Shown here piece by piece: positions 25,084 through 32,710 of a stretch of 38,878 bases of DNA. The notes under the pieces are model-generated. The model was not told the DNA's origin, did not search any database, and saw only the letters and a program-made list of their open reading frames with translations. Both the position numbers and the translations under genes were made by a program. Origin of the DNA: an uncultured Traorella sp. (lineage in GTDB: Bacteria > Bacillota_I > Bacilli_A > Erysipelotrichales > Erysipelotrichaceae); the NCBI RefSeq assembly GCF_944327115.1, contig NZ_CALVGS010000035.1, positions 1-38,878 of the forward strand, read 5' to 3'. The first letter of the stretch is position 1. Each line of letters starts with the position of its first letter.

Positions 25084-26772
25084 CTATTGGATAGCATCAG
25101 ACATTGCCTTCTGATAGGCAACCGTTTTATCTTTAGCCTCCTGAATGGAATTTCCTTTTACACAATAATAGAATTTACATTTTGGTTCAGTACCGCTTGG
25201 ACGGACAGCCACCCAGCTGCCATCCTTGAGATAGAATTTCAATACATCAGATTGAGTAAAACCAGTTAAATCTCTTTCCTGTCCGTTTTCAACACGCTTC
25301 AGCGTCTTGTAATCCTCATATGCGACAACAGCAGTTCCTGCAATTTGTTCTGGTGTGTGTTCACGTAACGTAGCCATGATCTCCTTGATACGCATAGCAC
25401 CTTCCTGTCCTGCTAAGGAAAGAGATGTCTGACTTTCCTGATATGTACCCAATTCCTCATACAGACCATTCAGCACATCGACTAACGTTTTTCCTTGTGC
25501 ATGATAATAGCAGGCTGCTTCCGCAAGCATCAAACAAGCCTGAGGTGCATCCTTATCACGTACGAATGGTGATATCAGCGATCCATAGCTTTCTTCATAG
25601 CCAAATACATATTCCTTTTCATGCGATACTTCATATTTCGCAATCTTTTCACCGATAAACTTAAAACCTGTTAATGTCTTTTCGGTTTCGACACCATATT
25701 TAGAAGCAATCTTCTCACCTAAATCACTGGTAACGACCGTATTGAACATTACTGCGTTTTTCGGCATTTTTCCTTTTTTAGTTCTTTGTGAGAAAATATA
25801 TTCAATTAAAACAGATCCTGACTGATTTCCTGTCAAAAGAACATATTCGCCATGATGCTTAACGGCAACACCCATACGATCCGCATCCGGATCACAGCTT
25901 AACACGATATCCGCATTTTCCCTTGCCGCATATTCCAGCGCCAGGTTATAAGAAGCCGGTTCTTCCGGATTCGGTGTCGGCGTATTTGAAAAATCAGGAT
26001 CTGGCGTACACTGTTCCTCGACCGCTACATAATGATATCCCGTACGGTTATAAATTTCCTTCACAGGAATATTGCTCGTACCATGCTGAGGTGTAAAAAT
26101 AATTTTGATCCCTTCTTTATCCACATCCGGATTCAGCTGAATCGCCAAAACATTTTTGTAGTATTCTTCATCAACCTCTTTCCCGATAATATGGATCAAT
26201 GACTCATCGGCATTATCGGTCTGAATGGCCAGCTCATCTTCTACCGCATTGACAAGCGCAATCACTTTATTCGCCAAAGCAGGTACCAGCTGACAGCCTT
26301 TATCATCATACAGCTTATATCCGTTATATTCCTTTGGATTATGAGAAGCTGTGATCATGATACCTCCTGCACATCCTAAATGACGTACCGCAAAGCTTAA
26401 TTCCGGTGTCGGCCGCAGACTTTCAAATACATAAGTCGTAATACCAAAAGTAGAAAGCACTTTTGCGCTGTCCATCGCAAATTCATGGGACATATGACGA
26501 TTGTCATAGCCTATGGCAACACCCTTCTTCTTTGCATCTTCGCCTAAAGACAAGATATAGTTAGCAAAACCGACATTGGCTTTGCGAATCGTATGTATAT
26601 TAATACGATTGGTCCCTGCCCCTAATAGACCTCTCATACCTGCTGTTCCAAATTCAATATTGGTATAAAAAGCATCATTTTTTGTTTTTTCATCCATGTT
26701 TAAAAGCTCTTCTTTTAAAGTCGGATCAATATTCGGATGGTTCAGCCATCTATTATATTGTTCTAAAATCAT
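25084..26772 (-). CDS. pgm: Phosphoglucomutase (alpha-D-phosphohexomutase, PgcA-like)
   Basis: Interconverts glucose-6-phosphate and glucose-1-phosphate, linking glycolysis to GlgC and GlgP. The 562-aa product has the phosphoserine loop TASHNPKEYNGYK, the metal loop DPDADRMG, the sugar loop GYEESYG and the phosphate loop RPSGTEPK. Ribosome site AGGAGGG. First gene of pgm-glgB. A cre-like site overlaps its -35 region, suggesting repression by CcpA during growth on preferred sugars. Confidence 0.95.
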   Translation of the reverse strand: MILEQYNRWLNHPNIDPTLKEELLNMDEKTKNDAFYTNIEFGTAGMRGLLGAGTNRINIHTIRKANVGFANYILSLGEDAKKKGVAIGYDNRHMSHEFAMDSAKVLSTFGITTYVFESLRPTPELSFAVRHLGCAGGIMITASHNPKEYNGYKLYDDKGCQLVPALANKVIALVNAVEDELAIQTDNADESLIHIIGKEVDEEYYKNVLAIQLNPDVDKEGIKIIFTPQHGTSNIPVKEIYNRTGYHYVAVEEQCTPDPDFSNTPTPNPEEPASYNLALEYAARENADIVLSCDPDADRMGVAVKHHGEYVLLTGNQSGSVLIEYIFSQRTKKGKMPKNAVMFNTVVTSDLGEKIASKYGVETEKTLTGFKFIGEKIAKYEVSHEKEYVFGYEESYGSLISPFVRDKDAPQACLMLAEAACYYHAQGKTLVDVLNGLYEELGTYQESQTSLSLAGQEGAMRIKEIMATLREHTPEQIAGTAVVAYEDYKTLKRVENGQERDLTGFTQSDVLKFYLKDGSWVAVRPSGTEPKCKFYYCVKGNSIQEAKDKTVAYQKAMSDAIQ

Positions 26773-26794
26773 ATGATTCCCTCCTGATAGTTTT

Positions 26795-26821
26795 ATTATA
26801 CATCATGTGAAAGCGTTTTAG
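26795..26821 (-). promoter_or_regulatory. pgm promoter with overlapping cre-like site
   Basis: TATAAT (26795-26800, minus strand) has no good -35. TGAAAGCGTTTTAG (26808-26821, plus strand) matches the cre consensus with mismatches only in the last two positions and covers the spacer and -35 zone. That location normally blocks RNA polymerase. Confidence 0.6.
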
Positions 26822-26916
26822 TTAAACAATTTTCTTTTTTTGTCCGTTTTCTCTTAAATCAAATTCTGATTCATATTATTTTTCTGATATAATAAATACA
26901 TTGCGAGGTGAATATC

Positions 26917-28275
26917 ATGAATCAATCTGCTGATTTGGGACATGGTTCCGTAGGAAAGCTCTTATTCAAGCTTGCCTTGCCTGCCATTGTCGCACAGATC
27001 ATCAACGTTCTATACAACATGGTCGATCGTATGTATATCGGTCATATTGAAGGTATCGGCGATGTTGCCTTAACAGGAGTAGGGGTGACCATGCCGATCA
27101 TCATGGCAGTGAGTGCTTTTGCGGCACTTGTCAGCATGGGTTCTGCTCCAAGAGCCAGCATCATGATGGGGCGCAAGAAAAACGATGAAGCAGAGAATAT
27201 CCTTGGCAACAGCTTTGTGCTGCTGATCGTCATTGCCATCATCACCACAGCCTTGATTCTTATTTTCGGATGGGATCTGCTGCTCTTCTTTGGAGCGAGT
27301 GAAAATACGGTACAGTATGGATGGGAATATCTTCAGATCTATGCGATCGGAACGATCTTTGTTCAGCTGACATTAGGACTCAACGCTTTCATCAGCGCAC
27401 AGGGATTTTCTACCGAAGCGATGAAAACGATCTTGATCGGAGCCATCCTCAACATCATCCTGGATCCTATTTTTATGTTCCCGTTAAACATGGGTGTTCA
27501 AGGGGCTGCACTGGCTACGATCCTTTCCCAGGCAGTTTCCTGTGTATGGGTCATTCTGTTCTTATGTGGAAAGAAAACATCTTTGAAGCTGAGAAAAAAA
27601 TATCTGACATTACGTCCGGCTGTTTTCCTTCCATGTATCGCTTTAGGACTATCACCTTTTATCATGCAGTTTACAGAAAGCGTCATCACAGTCTGCTTCA
27701 ACACATCGTTATTAAAGTATGGAGGAGATATCGCTGTTGGTGCCATGACGATCCTTTCCAGCGTCATGCAGTTCTCCATGCTGCCGCTTCAGGGCATGAC
27801 CCAGGGCTCCCAGCCAATCGTATCTTATAATTTTGGTGCCGGTAATTTAGATCGCGTGAAAAAAGCCTTTATGTATCTTTTGGTCGTTTGCATGATCTAT
27901 TCTACGACGCTTTGGGCACTCAGCATCTTTACGCCGCAGCTGTTTGTCAGCATTTTTACCGATAAGCCTGAGCTTGCAGCTTATACCCAGAAAGCCTTGC
28001 GTATCTATATGGCAACAAGCCTTCTGTTTGGGGCACAGATTGCCTGCCAGCAAACCTTTATCGCTTTAGGCAATGCCAAGACCAGCGTTTTTCTGGCAGT
28101 CTTACGAAAAATTATCCTATTGATTCCTTTGATCTATATCTTACCGAATCTCTTTACTGATCAGGCAAACGCAGTATTTATGGCCGAACCGGTTGCTGAT
28201 TTTATCGCTGTCTGTACGACCGTTACGATGTTTGTGATTTATTTCAAACGTTTATTAACTCAAAAAGCAAAGTAA
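26917..28275 (+). CDS. MATE-family multidrug/toxin exporter
   Basis: A 452-aa inner-membrane protein with about 12 hydrophobic spans in two related halves. It opens with GHGSVGKLLFKLALPAIV, typical of MATE proteins, and has the VLYNMVDRMYIGH and QPIVSYNFGA segments seen in the MepA/DinF branch. It likely exports cationic drugs or metabolites using Na+ or H+; the substrate is unknown. Start set at the ATG at 26917 after GAGGTG; the GTG at 26908 is part of that ribosome site. A TATAAT box lies at 26887-26892. It converges with the TetR gene. Confidence 0.92.
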   Translation: MNQSADLGHGSVGKLLFKLALPAIVAQIINVLYNMVDRMYIGHIEGIGDVALTGVGVTMPIIMAVSAFAALVSMGSAPRASIMMGRKKNDEAENILGNSFVLLIVIAIITTALILIFGWDLLLFFGASENTVQYGWEYLQIYAIGTIFVQLTLGLNAFISAQGFSTEAMKTILIGAILNIILDPIFMFPLNMGVQGAALATILSQAVSCVWVILFLCGKKTSLKLRKKYLTLRPAVFLPCIALGLSPFIMQFTESVITVCFNTSLLKYGGDIAVGAMTILSSVMQFSMLPLQGMTQGSQPIVSYNFGAGNLDRVKKAFMYLLVVCMIYSTTLWALSIFTPQLFVSIFTDKPELAAYTQKALRIYMATSLLFGAQIACQQTFIALGNAKTSVFLAVLRKIILLIPLIYILPNLFTDQANAVFMAEPVADFIAVCTTVTMFVIYFKRLLTQKAK

Positions 28276-28290
28276 TATTTGCTTTTTTTT
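28262..28290. terminator. Terminator between the MATE and TetR genes
   Basis: AAAAAGCAAA and TTTGCTTTTT pair over 10 bp around 6 nt, with a run of T to 28290. The stem includes the MATE stop codon. The minus strand also has an A/T run, so it may serve the TetR gene too. Confidence 0.75.
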
Positions 28291-28831
28291 ACATTTTTAA
28301 ACATTCTGAAAGAATCCGGGCGACCTTTCGGATCTCAAGTTGGCAATCCTGATCCACCCATTTTTTTAAAGTAATCGTAAAGCCTGCCTGATAACAGACA
28401 AAACGTAATGACATCACCTCTTCATCATAAATACCCCGCTCATGAAAATAAGGTAAAATGATCGTATCCCACATTTCTTTTAGACCGTCTTTTAAAGGAA
28501 AGTTCGTATTCATTTCAAAATAAAGTTTATAAAAATGCCTGTTTTCCTTTACATGCTCAGCAAAGATTTCATAAGAGCGAAATGACATAAATTCAATCCT
28601 CACAGGCTGGTTCTCATAGGTTTCGATTAATTGTTTAAATATCGAAGACTGAACATCCTCAAATAGTTCAACGATATCTTCATAATGCTGATAGAAAGTT
28701 GTCCGATTGATCCCGACATCACGACAAATCTGTGCAATATTCACTTTTTTCTTTTCATGAATGAGTTTCAAAAGCGTATCTTTGATTCGCTGATGGGTTT
28801 GTTGATAATGTTTATTCTTTTTATGATTCAT
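28289..28831 (-). CDS. TetR-family transcriptional repressor
   Basis: A 180-aa protein with an N-terminal helix-turn-helix (VNIAQICRDVGINRTTFYQHY, about residues 35-55) and an all-helical C-terminal ligand domain of the type found in small TetR/AcrR regulators. It is transcribed away from the SDR gene, and a single large palindrome between them supplies both promoters, so it very likely represses itself and the dehydrogenase. Ribosome site GGAGG. The ligand is probably a substrate of the dehydrogenase, which is inference. Confidence 0.9.
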   Translation of the reverse strand: MNHKKNKHYQQTHQRIKDTLLKLIHEKKKVNIAQICRDVGINRTTFYQHYEDIVELFEDVQSSIFKQLIETYENQPVRIEFMSFRSYEIFAEHVKENRHFYKLYFEMNTNFPLKDGLKEMWDTIILPYFHERGIYDEEVMSLRFVCYQAGFTITLKKWVDQDCQLEIRKVARILSECLKM

Positions 28832-28871
28832 AATGCCTCCAAATAATCAACATATGATGTTTTTTTGATGA

Positions 28872-28911
28872 TTGATAAGATCATTTTAAAATCTTATAAT
28901 GATTTTATCAA
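28872..28911. promoter_or_regulatory. Palindromic operator containing two opposed promoters
   Basis: Arms TTGATAAGATCATT (28872-28885) and AATGATTTTATCAA (28898-28911) match at 13 of 14 positions around 12 nt. On the plus strand TTGATA-17-TATAAT (28872-28900) serves the SDR gene. On the minus strand TTGATA-17-TAAAAT (28911-28883) serves tetR. Each -35 is an outer arm of the palindrome, so one bound TetR dimer pair would block both. Confidence 0.85.
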
Positions 28912-28931
28912 GAGTGAACGGAGGTAAAACA

Positions 28932-29681
28932 ATGAAGAAACAGCTTGAAAACAAAGTCTTTTTGATTACAGGTGCCGCTAGCGGCATGGGAAAAGCAACC
29001 GTCACAAAATTTGAAGCTGAAGGTGCTTTGATCGTTGCGGTTGACCGCAATAAAGATGTATTGAATGTTTGGGGTGGACATGAACATGTAACACCTGTGA
29101 TTGCTGATGTGACAGATCTGGATAATATCAAGAATATGATAAATATTGTTAAAGAAACATATGGACATTTGGACGGTGTATGCAACATCGCAGGCATCAA
29201 TGATCTCAGCTATCCGTTATTAGAAACTGATGATGAAAGATGGGATACGGTCATGAACATTGACTTAAAAGCTCCTTTCAGAATCCTTCGGGAAGCCATG
29301 CCTCTCATGATTGAAAATGGTGGCGGAAGCATCGTCAACATCGGTTCCTATGCAGCATTAAGAGGTAATCATGGACCCAGCTACACAGCTGCCAAAGCAG
29401 GTTTAGAAGGCCTGACAAAAAGTATTGCTTTTAGTTTTGCGAAAAACAATATCCGTTGTAACATCGTTCATCCGGGAGGATGTGCGACTAATCTTACCCT
29501 TGGCGGTCAAAAATATCATGAAGCCCAGGAAAGCCTTTCAAATTTAATCAAGGCAATGCCGGTCAAGAGTTTTGGACAGCCTGAAGAAATTGCCAATATC
29601 TGTGCATTCTTATGCAGTGACGAAGCAACATGGATCAACGGAGCAGTGATTTCCGTAGACGGCGGTATGTCGGTTTGTTAA
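28932..29681 (+). CDS. Short-chain dehydrogenase/reductase, classical SDR
   Basis: A 249-aa NAD(P)-dependent oxidoreductase. The cofactor motif is TGAASGMG (13-20), Asp38 at the end of the second strand favours NAD(H), NIAG is at 85-88, and the catalytic residues Ser139, Tyr151 and Lys155 are all present. The end EATWINGAVISVDGGMSVC is typical of the FabG/glucose-1-dehydrogenase/bile-acid dehydrogenase class. The substrate is not evident; a steroid or bile-acid hydroxyl is one possibility in a gut bacterium. Start at 28932 with GGAGG upstream. Controlled by the adjacent TetR. Confidence 0.92.
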   Translation: MKKQLENKVFLITGAASGMGKATVTKFEAEGALIVAVDRNKDVLNVWGGHEHVTPVIADVTDLDNIKNMINIVKETYGHLDGVCNIAGINDLSYPLLETDDERWDTVMNIDLKAPFRILREAMPLMIENGGGSIVNIGSYAALRGNHGPSYTAAKAGLEGLTKSIAFSFAKNNIRCNIVHPGGCATNLTLGGQKYHEAQESLSNLIKAMPVKSFGQPEEIANICAFLCSDEATWINGAVISVDGGMSVC

Positions 29682-29683
29682 TG

Positions 29684-29722
29684 AAAAATTCCTTTCTTTA
29701 ATGCAAGAAAGGAATTTTTTTT
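29684..29722. terminator. Terminator after the SDR gene
   Basis: A perfect 15-bp stem (29684-29698 with 29705-29719) around a 6-nt loop and a run of T on the plus side. The minus strand also ends in five T, so it can act both ways. Confidence 0.85.
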
Positions 29723-29813
29723 ATATATGATCCTTTAATTTCTTAACAATGCAATCCTGTATTAAATAATCACTGTCATATAATTGAAATTGGTCCAACT
29801 TTAAGGGTTCACT
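29721..29813 (-). pseudogene. Short start-less coding-like remnant downstream of the PAP2-like gene
   Basis: A 30-codon open stretch on the minus strand, in the same frame as the PAP2-like gene after two stops, contains KLDQFQLYDSDYLIQDCIV and ends right at the terminator. No start codon. It looks like the 3' end of a lost gene that kept its terminator. No family recognised. Confidence 0.25.
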
Positions 29814-29828
29814 TCATAAGGCTCTTAA

Positions 29829-30677
29829 TTATTTATTCATCATTTCTTTAAAAGAATCATTCTTCTTATAGTAAACCAGATAAAACAAGAAAATAGACAT
29901 GCATCCGATCAAAAGACCTATCAATATATCACTCAAATATGAATATCCTAAGATGATCTGACTGATCGCAATGACAAATATCCATGAAAAGCTGATTATT
30001 GAAAGAATCGTTTTTCTATCTCTGAATCTTCTGGAAAATTGCGGTATGAGATTGATCAGCAGGATATCACTCGATAAGGCCAGCGTGATTGATGGAAAGC
30101 TGCGATTCAGAAAGCCCATCGGATCAAAGGAAAGACCTGCAAGATACCAGGGTTTAAATACGTTTACAGTTCCGTCAAGCCTGCGGAAAGGAATCCTGTC
30201 AACAAAAGCAGTACATGTCAATGTAATGATCAAAATCAAAGCAAAACTGCTGAGTCCCAGCTTTGAAGCCTTTCTAAGCGCATAAGCATCATGATCACAT
30301 ATAAGCTTTGTCACCATATAACAGCATACAAATATTCCGATATCAATGGCCATGATCAAGGTGATCGAATAAAGTCCTAAATTATAAAGAAAGACATATC
30401 CGCAAAGAAAACCGAATACCGCTGTCAATAGAAAGCCTCCCACTGCACTAAGCATCGAGAAAGATGAATAATCACGAGAACGGCTATTGAAAATACCTGC
30501 ACTGAAAAAAGCCATTAAAAGATAAGCAGGAATCTGTGCAAAGACATGGATGCTTCGACATATCAGTGAAGAACGATTATACAAGTCATCACTGATTTTA
30601 TAATCAAAATAATAAGAAACAACCAAAAGCATTACCAATATGATAAAGAAAATCTGAAATTCTTTTCTAATTTTCAT
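29829..30677 (-). CDS. PAP2-like membrane protein, probably inactive
   Basis: A 282-aa protein with about eight hydrophobic spans. The C-terminal half has the outline of a type 2 phosphatidic acid phosphatase, but PSGH reads PSIT, and SRxxxxxHxxxD reads SQIILGYSYLSD, so the motif 2 His and the motif 3 Arg and His are lost while the final Asp stays. A lipid-phosphatase reaction is therefore unlikely. It could bind lipid or act as a partner. Start at 30677 after AGGTGA; its promoter is near-consensus. Single-gene unit. Confidence 0.7.
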   Translation of the reverse strand: MKIRKEFQIFFIILVMLLVVSYYFDYKISDDLYNRSSLICRSIHVFAQIPAYLLMAFFSAGIFNSRSRDYSSFSMLSAVGGFLLTAVFGFLCGYVFLYNLGLYSITLIMAIDIGIFVCCYMVTKLICDHDAYALRKASKLGLSSFALILIITLTCTAFVDRIPFRRLDGTVNVFKPWYLAGLSFDPMGFLNRSFPSITLALSSDILLINLIPQFSRRFRDRKTILSIISFSWIFVIAISQIILGYSYLSDILIGLLIGCMSIFLFYLVYYKKNDSFKEMMNK

Positions 30678-30694
30678 TGCAATCACCTGTTTTA

Positions 30695-30723
30695 ATAATA
30701 GGGATAAAAGAAATAAATGTCAA
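30695..30723 (-). promoter_or_regulatory. Promoter of the PAP2-like gene
   Basis: TTGACA (30718-30723), 17 nt, TATTAT (30695-30700), minus strand; 17 nt from the -10 to the start codon. Confidence 0.85.
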
Positions 30724-30758
30724 CCATAACCGATTCATTTTATAACACCATACCATAA

Positions 30759-30778
30759 GAAAAAAGCGCCAGGCGCTT
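30759..30778 (-). terminator. Terminator of the dut operon
   Basis: AAGCGCC/GGCGCTT inverted repeat with a tight centre, overlapping the dut stop codon and followed by six T on the minus strand. Confidence 0.6.
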
Positions 30779-31238
30779 ACTTTTGATCCGTACTGCCAAA
30801 CCCGCCGCTTCTTTCACCCTCTGAACGATCATCATCTGCCTTTTGATATTTCATGAAAATGGCCTGACCGATCCGCTCATGTTTAGAAATGGATACAGGT
30901 TCGCTTGTAAAATTATAAAAAGCAAATTTCATGGCACCGTCATTATCACGATTTCCATAATAATCAGCATCTATGATACCTATGCTGTTAGCCATGACCA
31001 ATCCTTTTTTAAATGGGTTCGAGCTGCGATTACACAGCATCAAAAACTCATCCTCCGGCATATAAGCCTTAAGTCCGGTTTCCACAAGAAAAGGCTTATC
31101 TCCCCATTTAAACGGCATGATCACACAATCCTCAGCAGCCTCGATATCATAACCCGCTGATCTCTGCGTGCTTCTTTGCGGAAGATGAATATCTTTATCC
31201 TCAAAGCCTTTCGCAACCTCAAAACCTCTATTTCTCAT
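30777..31238 (-). CDS. dut: dUTP diphosphatase, trimeric type
   Basis: Hydrolyses dUTP to dUMP, keeping uracil out of DNA and supplying dTMP synthesis. The 153-aa product has all five trimeric dUTPase motifs: AGYDIEA, NRSSNPFKKGL, GIIDADYYGNRDNDG, ERIGQAIF and the P-loop-like SGGFGST at the C-terminus. Ribosome site GAGAGG. The ATG overlaps the end of the upstream membrane protein gene by 11 nt, so they are co-translated. The window also holds ung, the repair counterpart, in another operon. Confidence 0.95.
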   Translation of the reverse strand: MRNRGFEVAKGFEDKDIHLPQRSTQRSAGYDIEAAEDCVIMPFKWGDKPFLVETGLKAYMPEDEFLMLCNRSSNPFKKGLVMANSIGIIDADYYGNRDNDGAMKFAFYNFTSEPVSISKHERIGQAIFMKYQKADDDRSEGERSGGFGSTDQK

Positions 31239-31746
31239 GTCTGCCTCTCTTCCTGTTCTTAAAGCTCTTCAGTTTTTCTTCAAATAACGGTCTTATTTTC
31301 TTTGAAACATATATCTCATCCTCACTGGTAAGCTTTACACGATAACCCTTTAAAAATTTCTTCTTTTCTTCAATTTTCAATACGCTGCGATATTTAAACA
31401 TTTTCCCCGCATAAAGAAAACCGTTATCATATAAAACAAAGGTCCGTGTCAAAACAGCTTCGATAATGAAAACGATACAGAAGAAAGCCAATACAAAAAA
31501 CATAAAACCATACGGATAATTTTGATTCATGAGAAAATAAACACCAAAAACAACCATGAGCACTGCGAACGCTGCATAAGCAAGTACCAAAGTCATATAA
31601 TCCTTATAAATCTGGACATCTTCTTTATTCTTTTTGATCTGTTCGATATTTTTACGCATTGCGATAAGTCCGCTCAATGCTTCCTTTCCTTCAAATACTA
31701 AAAAGACTGCCACCAATACGATAACGACCCAGCTTACTATATCCAT
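31228..31746 (-). CDS. Three-span membrane protein with cytoplasmic tail, unknown
   Basis: A 172-aa protein with membrane segments at about residues 4-20, 55-75 and 82-104, then a basic tail with FVLYDNGFLYAGKMFKYR and a run of Arg/Lys at the end. The tail resembles the small domain of DUF5673-like proteins (membrane hairpin followed by a PH-like strand set), but I am not sure of the family. Start at 31746 after AGAGGG; a TTG 18 nt upstream is less likely. An extended -10 ATGGTATATT lies at 31772-31781. Overlaps dut. Confidence 0.65.
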   Translation of the reverse strand: MDIVSWVVIVLVAVFLVFEGKEALSGLIAMRKNIEQIKKNKEDVQIYKDYMTLVLAYAAFAVLMVVFGVYFLMNQNYPYGFMFFVLAFFCIVFIIEAVLTRTFVLYDNGFLYAGKMFKYRSVLKIEEKKKFLKGYRVKLTSEDEIYVSKKIRPLFEEKLKSFKNRKRGRHEK

Positions 31747-31830
31747 AATATCCCTCTTTTCCAATGTTAATAATATACCATAATCTCTCTTAAAAATGTA
31801 GTTTAAATTTTATATCTGCCTTACTGAAGA

Positions 31831-31860
31831 AAAAACAGTCAGTCTTTTGACCAACTGTTT
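31831..31860 (-). terminator. Terminator of the 140-aa unknown gene
   Basis: AAACAGT and ACTGTTT arms with a partly paired interior; TTTTT follows on the minus strand, 16 nt past the stop. Confidence 0.65.
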
Positions 31861-31875
31861 CATACATTCCATGAA

Positions 31876-32298
31876 TCATTCTTCAGTTTCGTAAATGATA
31901 TCTCCTGCATAATACATGGCAATCGTTGCCTCAACGACATTATTATTTTCCGGAAATATTAGATATCCGCTATATACGACTGAATTATATCCATAATTTT
32001 CATCAGTAACTTCAAATGAAAAATCTTCATAACGTTTAAGAAAATCCGGTAATGTAAATTTTTCTCCATTGAACTTACCTAATTCACCATTCTTGCTTAA
32101 CAAATATACAAAACAGAAATCAAGATCTGCCTCTTCAAAAACAATCGTTCCGTCTACTTGTTTATATGGTTCACAAGATTGAGAATATCCTTGTTCAAAA
32201 AATAGCTTTAATGATTGATCCATCATTTCGATTCTTTCGATCCTCATATCATGAAGACTATAAGGAACATCGCTTTTATATTTATACCGTGTGATCAT
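31876..32298 (-). CDS. 140-aa cytoplasmic protein, unknown
   Basis: No signal peptide or membrane segment. The product is acidic and rich in Tyr and Phe, with a repeated beta-like pattern (DMRIERIEM, LKLFFEQGY, DGTIVFEEADLDFCFVY, VYSGYLIFP), which suggests a small all-beta domain. I do not recognise the family. The start is fixed by AGGAGG 6 nt before the ATG at 32298. It begins only 27 nt after the HPr terminator hairpin and no promoter fits in between, so it may be read by partial read-through from ptsH. Confidence 0.7.
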   Translation of the reverse strand: MITRYKYKSDVPYSLHDMRIERIEMMDQSLKLFFEQGYSQSCEPYKQVDGTIVFEEADLDFCFVYLLSKNGELGKFNGEKFTLPDFLKRYEDFSFEVTDENYGYNSVVYSGYLIFPENNNVVEATIAMYYAGDIIYETEE

Positions 32299-32325
32299 AT
32301 GTAACCTCCTGTCTTTTTTAAAATA

Positions 32326-32349
32326 AAAACATATCCGAAGATATGTTTT
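32326..32349 (-). terminator. ptsH terminator with TTCG tetraloop
   Basis: AAAACATATC and GATATGTTTT form a 10-bp stem closed by C(TTCG)G on the minus strand, an extra-stable RNA tetraloop, followed by TATTTT. Confidence 0.8.
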
Positions 32350-32363
32350 CATTAATCTTTTAA

Positions 32364-32630
32364 TTATGCGATGATCTTCTGGGCACGAAGGATATCTTCG
32401 ATAGCTGTCATCGCAGCTTCTTCATCTTCACCGTTGAAAGTAATCGTGATTTCAGACTGTGTAGGAATACCCAGTGACATAACACCCATAATAGATTTCA
32501 TGTTAACTTCGCGTCCCTTGAAAGCAACGCTTACTTCACATTTAAATTTACTTGCAGCGCTTACAGCTACCGTTGCAGGACGTGCATGTAATCCAACTGG
32601 ATCAATAACTTGAACAGTAATTTGTTTCAT
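32364..32630 (-). CDS. ptsH: Phosphocarrier protein HPr
   Basis: Passes phosphate from enzyme I to sugar-specific PTS enzymes. The 88-aa product has the active His15 in GLHARPA and Ser46 in NMKSIMGVMSLG, the site that HPr kinase phosphorylates to make the CcpA corepressor in Bacillota. Ribosome site AGGAGG. Promoter TTGTAA-17-TAAAAT. No ptsI next to it, so it is a stand-alone unit apart from possible read-through into the 140-aa gene. Relevant to the cre-like sites in the glycogen genes. Confidence 0.96.
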   Translation of the reverse strand: MKQITVQVIDPVGLHARPATVAVSAASKFKCEVSVAFKGREVNMKSIMGVMSLGIPTQSEITITFNGEDEEAAMTAIEDILRAQKIIA

Positions 32631-32663
32631 TTTTATATTTCCTCCTAAATAATCATCATTTGT

Positions 32664-32692
32664 ATTTTAACCCAAATTGCAAACAGTTACAA
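32664..32692 (-). promoter_or_regulatory. ptsH promoter
   Basis: TTGTAA (32687-32692), 17 nt, TAAAAT (32664-32669) on the minus strand, giving a leader of about 28 nt. Confidence 0.75.
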
Positions 32693-32710
32693 GCATAATT
32701 TCTTATTTTC

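Noticed and set aside
29790-29820. TTGGTCC...GGGTTCACTT as an IS3-type end
   Set aside because: It recalls insertion-sequence ends, but no inverted partner, target duplication or transposase remnant is visible.
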